A stretch of 38,746 nt of DNA from a virus. A program made the translations under genes and the position numbers. The stretch lies in the IMG/VR virus record IMGVR_UViG_3300049491_000214, positions 1-38,746 of that record; one strand, given 5' to 3'. Every line of letters begins with the position of its first letter. The stretch's first letter is position 1. The notes below the pieces were generated by a model, which had not been told where the DNA came from, ran no database searches, and saw nothing but the letters and a program-made list of their open reading frames with translations. Shown piece by piece: positions 37,721 through 38,746 of the stretch.

Positions 37721-38746
37721 TGTCACTCGTCGTTGAAGCAAATGCCAAGCCCATGCGGCCGACCGGACGAGGGTCGGACCTCGTGTCATGGGTCATGGCG
37801 AATGTGCAGCGCAACCGACAAGACCGCGACAACGCCTACAAAGAGCGTTGGGACGAGTATTACAACATCTGGCGCGGGCGTTGGTCACCTACGTCACGCA
37901 CTCGCAAGAGTGAGCGCTCACGCCTCGTCTCGCCCGCTACGCAGACTGCGGTAGACACGATGCTGTCGGAGATTATCAGCGCGATCTTGAACAAAGATCA
38001 GTGGTTCGATATCTCGGATGACATCGCTGACGATCAGAAGCAAGACGCCATCCTCGCGCGCGATCGTCTGACGGAAGACCTGTACAAGGATGGCATCGTA
38101 GACTTCCTTGCGCAAGTGCTCTTGAACGGCTCGATGTACGGCCAGTTGAGCGCCAAGATCGTCGTAGACGTGAAGCAAGAAGCGATGCCGATCCGCGTTG
38201 GCGACAAGCTCGTCCGCGGCTACAAAGAGCGCGCGGCGATCTACCCCGTTGCGATGGAGCCGGGCCAGTTCGTGTGGGATATGAGCGGCGCGACGAAAGT
38301 CGATGACATGCTCGGCGTGGCGCACGAGTTTCGCCTCGGCCTGCACAAGATTCGCGAGCGCCAGAAAAGCGGCGTATATCTTCCCGGTGATATAGGCCCG
38401 TCGCCGGATGAGAAGTCCACCGCAGAACGCTCGGAAGGCGACAACCCTGCGCACCAGAACGACGCGGCATTCGTCACGGAGTGGCATGGTCTAGTCCCGA
38501 AGCAGATGCTCGCGCGAATTCGCGGCGGCGACGCCCCCGGACTGGATGCGATACTCTCTGACATTGGCAATGACGAAATGGTCGAGGCCATCGTCACAAT
38601 CGCGAACGAAGGCCAGCTTCTCCGCGGCATACCTAATCCAAGTGTCATGGATGACCGAGCAGTCGTCTCGAATCAGTTCGACGACGTGCCGAACCGCTTC
38701 CAAGGCCGCGGACTGATTGAGAAGGCGTTCAACTCGCAGAAAGGGC
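37720..38746 (+). CDS. Portal protein, N-terminal part (continues at 8-1080)
   Basis: Runs from ATG at 37720 (TGATG overlap with the terminase stop) to the contig end without a stop. It continues in phase at 8-1080 in the circular genome. The N-terminal part carries DNAYKERWDEYYNIWRGRWS and SRLVSPATQTAVDTMLSEII, typical of large podovirus portals, followed by DFLAQVLLNGSMYGQL and a mixed alpha/beta wing region. The acidic linker about residue 230-255 (SPDEKSTAERSEGDNPAHQN) is probably disordered. Confidence 0.9.
   Translation, partial: MSLVVEANAKPMRPTGRGSDLVSWVMANVQRNRQDRDNAYKERWDEYYNIWRGRWSPTSRTRKSERSRLVSPATQTAVDTMLSEIISAILNKDQWFDISDDIADDQKQDAILARDRLTEDLYKDGIVDFLAQVLLNGSMYGQLSAKIVVDVKQEAMPIRVGDKLVRGYKERAAIYPVAMEPGQFVWDMSGATKVDDMLGVAHEFRLGLHKIRERQKSGVYLPGDIGPSPDEKSTAERSEGDNPAHQNDAAFVTEWHGLVPKQMLARIRGGDAPGLDAILSDIGNDEMVEAIVTIANEGQLLRGIPNPSVMDDRAVVSNQFDDVPNRFQGRGLIEKAFNSQKG
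38621..38746. repeat. Direct terminal overlap (copy 2)
   Basis: Identical to 8-133; see the first copy. It should be trimmed when the circular unit is written. Confidence 0.93.

Overview
This window is the essentially complete genome of a tailed phage with a podovirus-type virion, assembled as a linear contig from a circular or circularly permuted molecule. Positions 8-133 recur exactly at 38621-38746, so the unit is 38,613 bp, and the portal gene is cut at the contig ends (5' part 37720-38746, 3' part 8-1080). There is no tape-measure, tail-tube or tail-sheath gene. Portal, scaffold, capsid, adaptor, nozzle, ejection-type proteins and lysis genes follow one another as in short-tailed phages. 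I see no integrase, repressor, tRNA, CRISPR array or phage RNA polymerase, so it is probably lytic and uses host RNA polymerase. The G+C-rich coding, sigma70-like promoters and gene families point to a proteobacterial host. Burkholderiales or pseudomonads are my guess from gene style, not something the window proves.

Layout. A regulatory and probable origin region (about 28.2-29.85 kb) separates two opposed gene blocks. The leftward block (29129 down to 13454, minus strand) holds, in transcription order: a small ORF and a papain/C39-like peptidase; small conserved phage genes including two recently duplicated 11-residue-repeat proteins; then the replication set. That set is a DUF2800 Cas4-like nuclease, a DUF2815 ssDNA-binding protein, a family A DNA polymerase, a Prim-Pol/helicase, a VRR-NUC nuclease, a methyltransferase-tail-like ORF and an SNF2 helicase. 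It is followed by a nucleotide cassette (deoxyribosyltransferase-like enzyme, dATP/dGTP diphosphohydrolase-domain protein, HTH-metallophosphoesterase) and ends with lipoprotein and membrane genes. Nearly all neighbours are coupled by ATGA, GTGA or TAATG overlaps.

The rightward block runs from 29846 through the contig end and on to 13457. It holds small ORFs and decoration-type proteins (30.0-33.8 kb), terminase small subunit, small NPG-motif proteins, an HExxH protein, terminase large subunit and portal. After the wrap come scaffold, major capsid protein and a terminator, then a tail fibre with an A+T-rich tip, the tail adaptor, a nozzle with a C-terminal propeller, an S74-tailed protein, two ejection proteins, the T4-type lysozyme and a holin/membrane cassette. 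The two blocks converge at 13454-13457 with overlapping stop codons.

The most unusual items are: the iteron/inverted-repeat/A+T-rich cluster at 29.29-29.77 kb between the two operons; the duplicated hendecapeptide-repeat genes; a locus where two reading frames both look like methyltransferase C-termini; a lipoprotein gene nested over two other genes; several single-helix microproteins of 21-26 aa; and the 20-residue GGLQLGG repeat protein.
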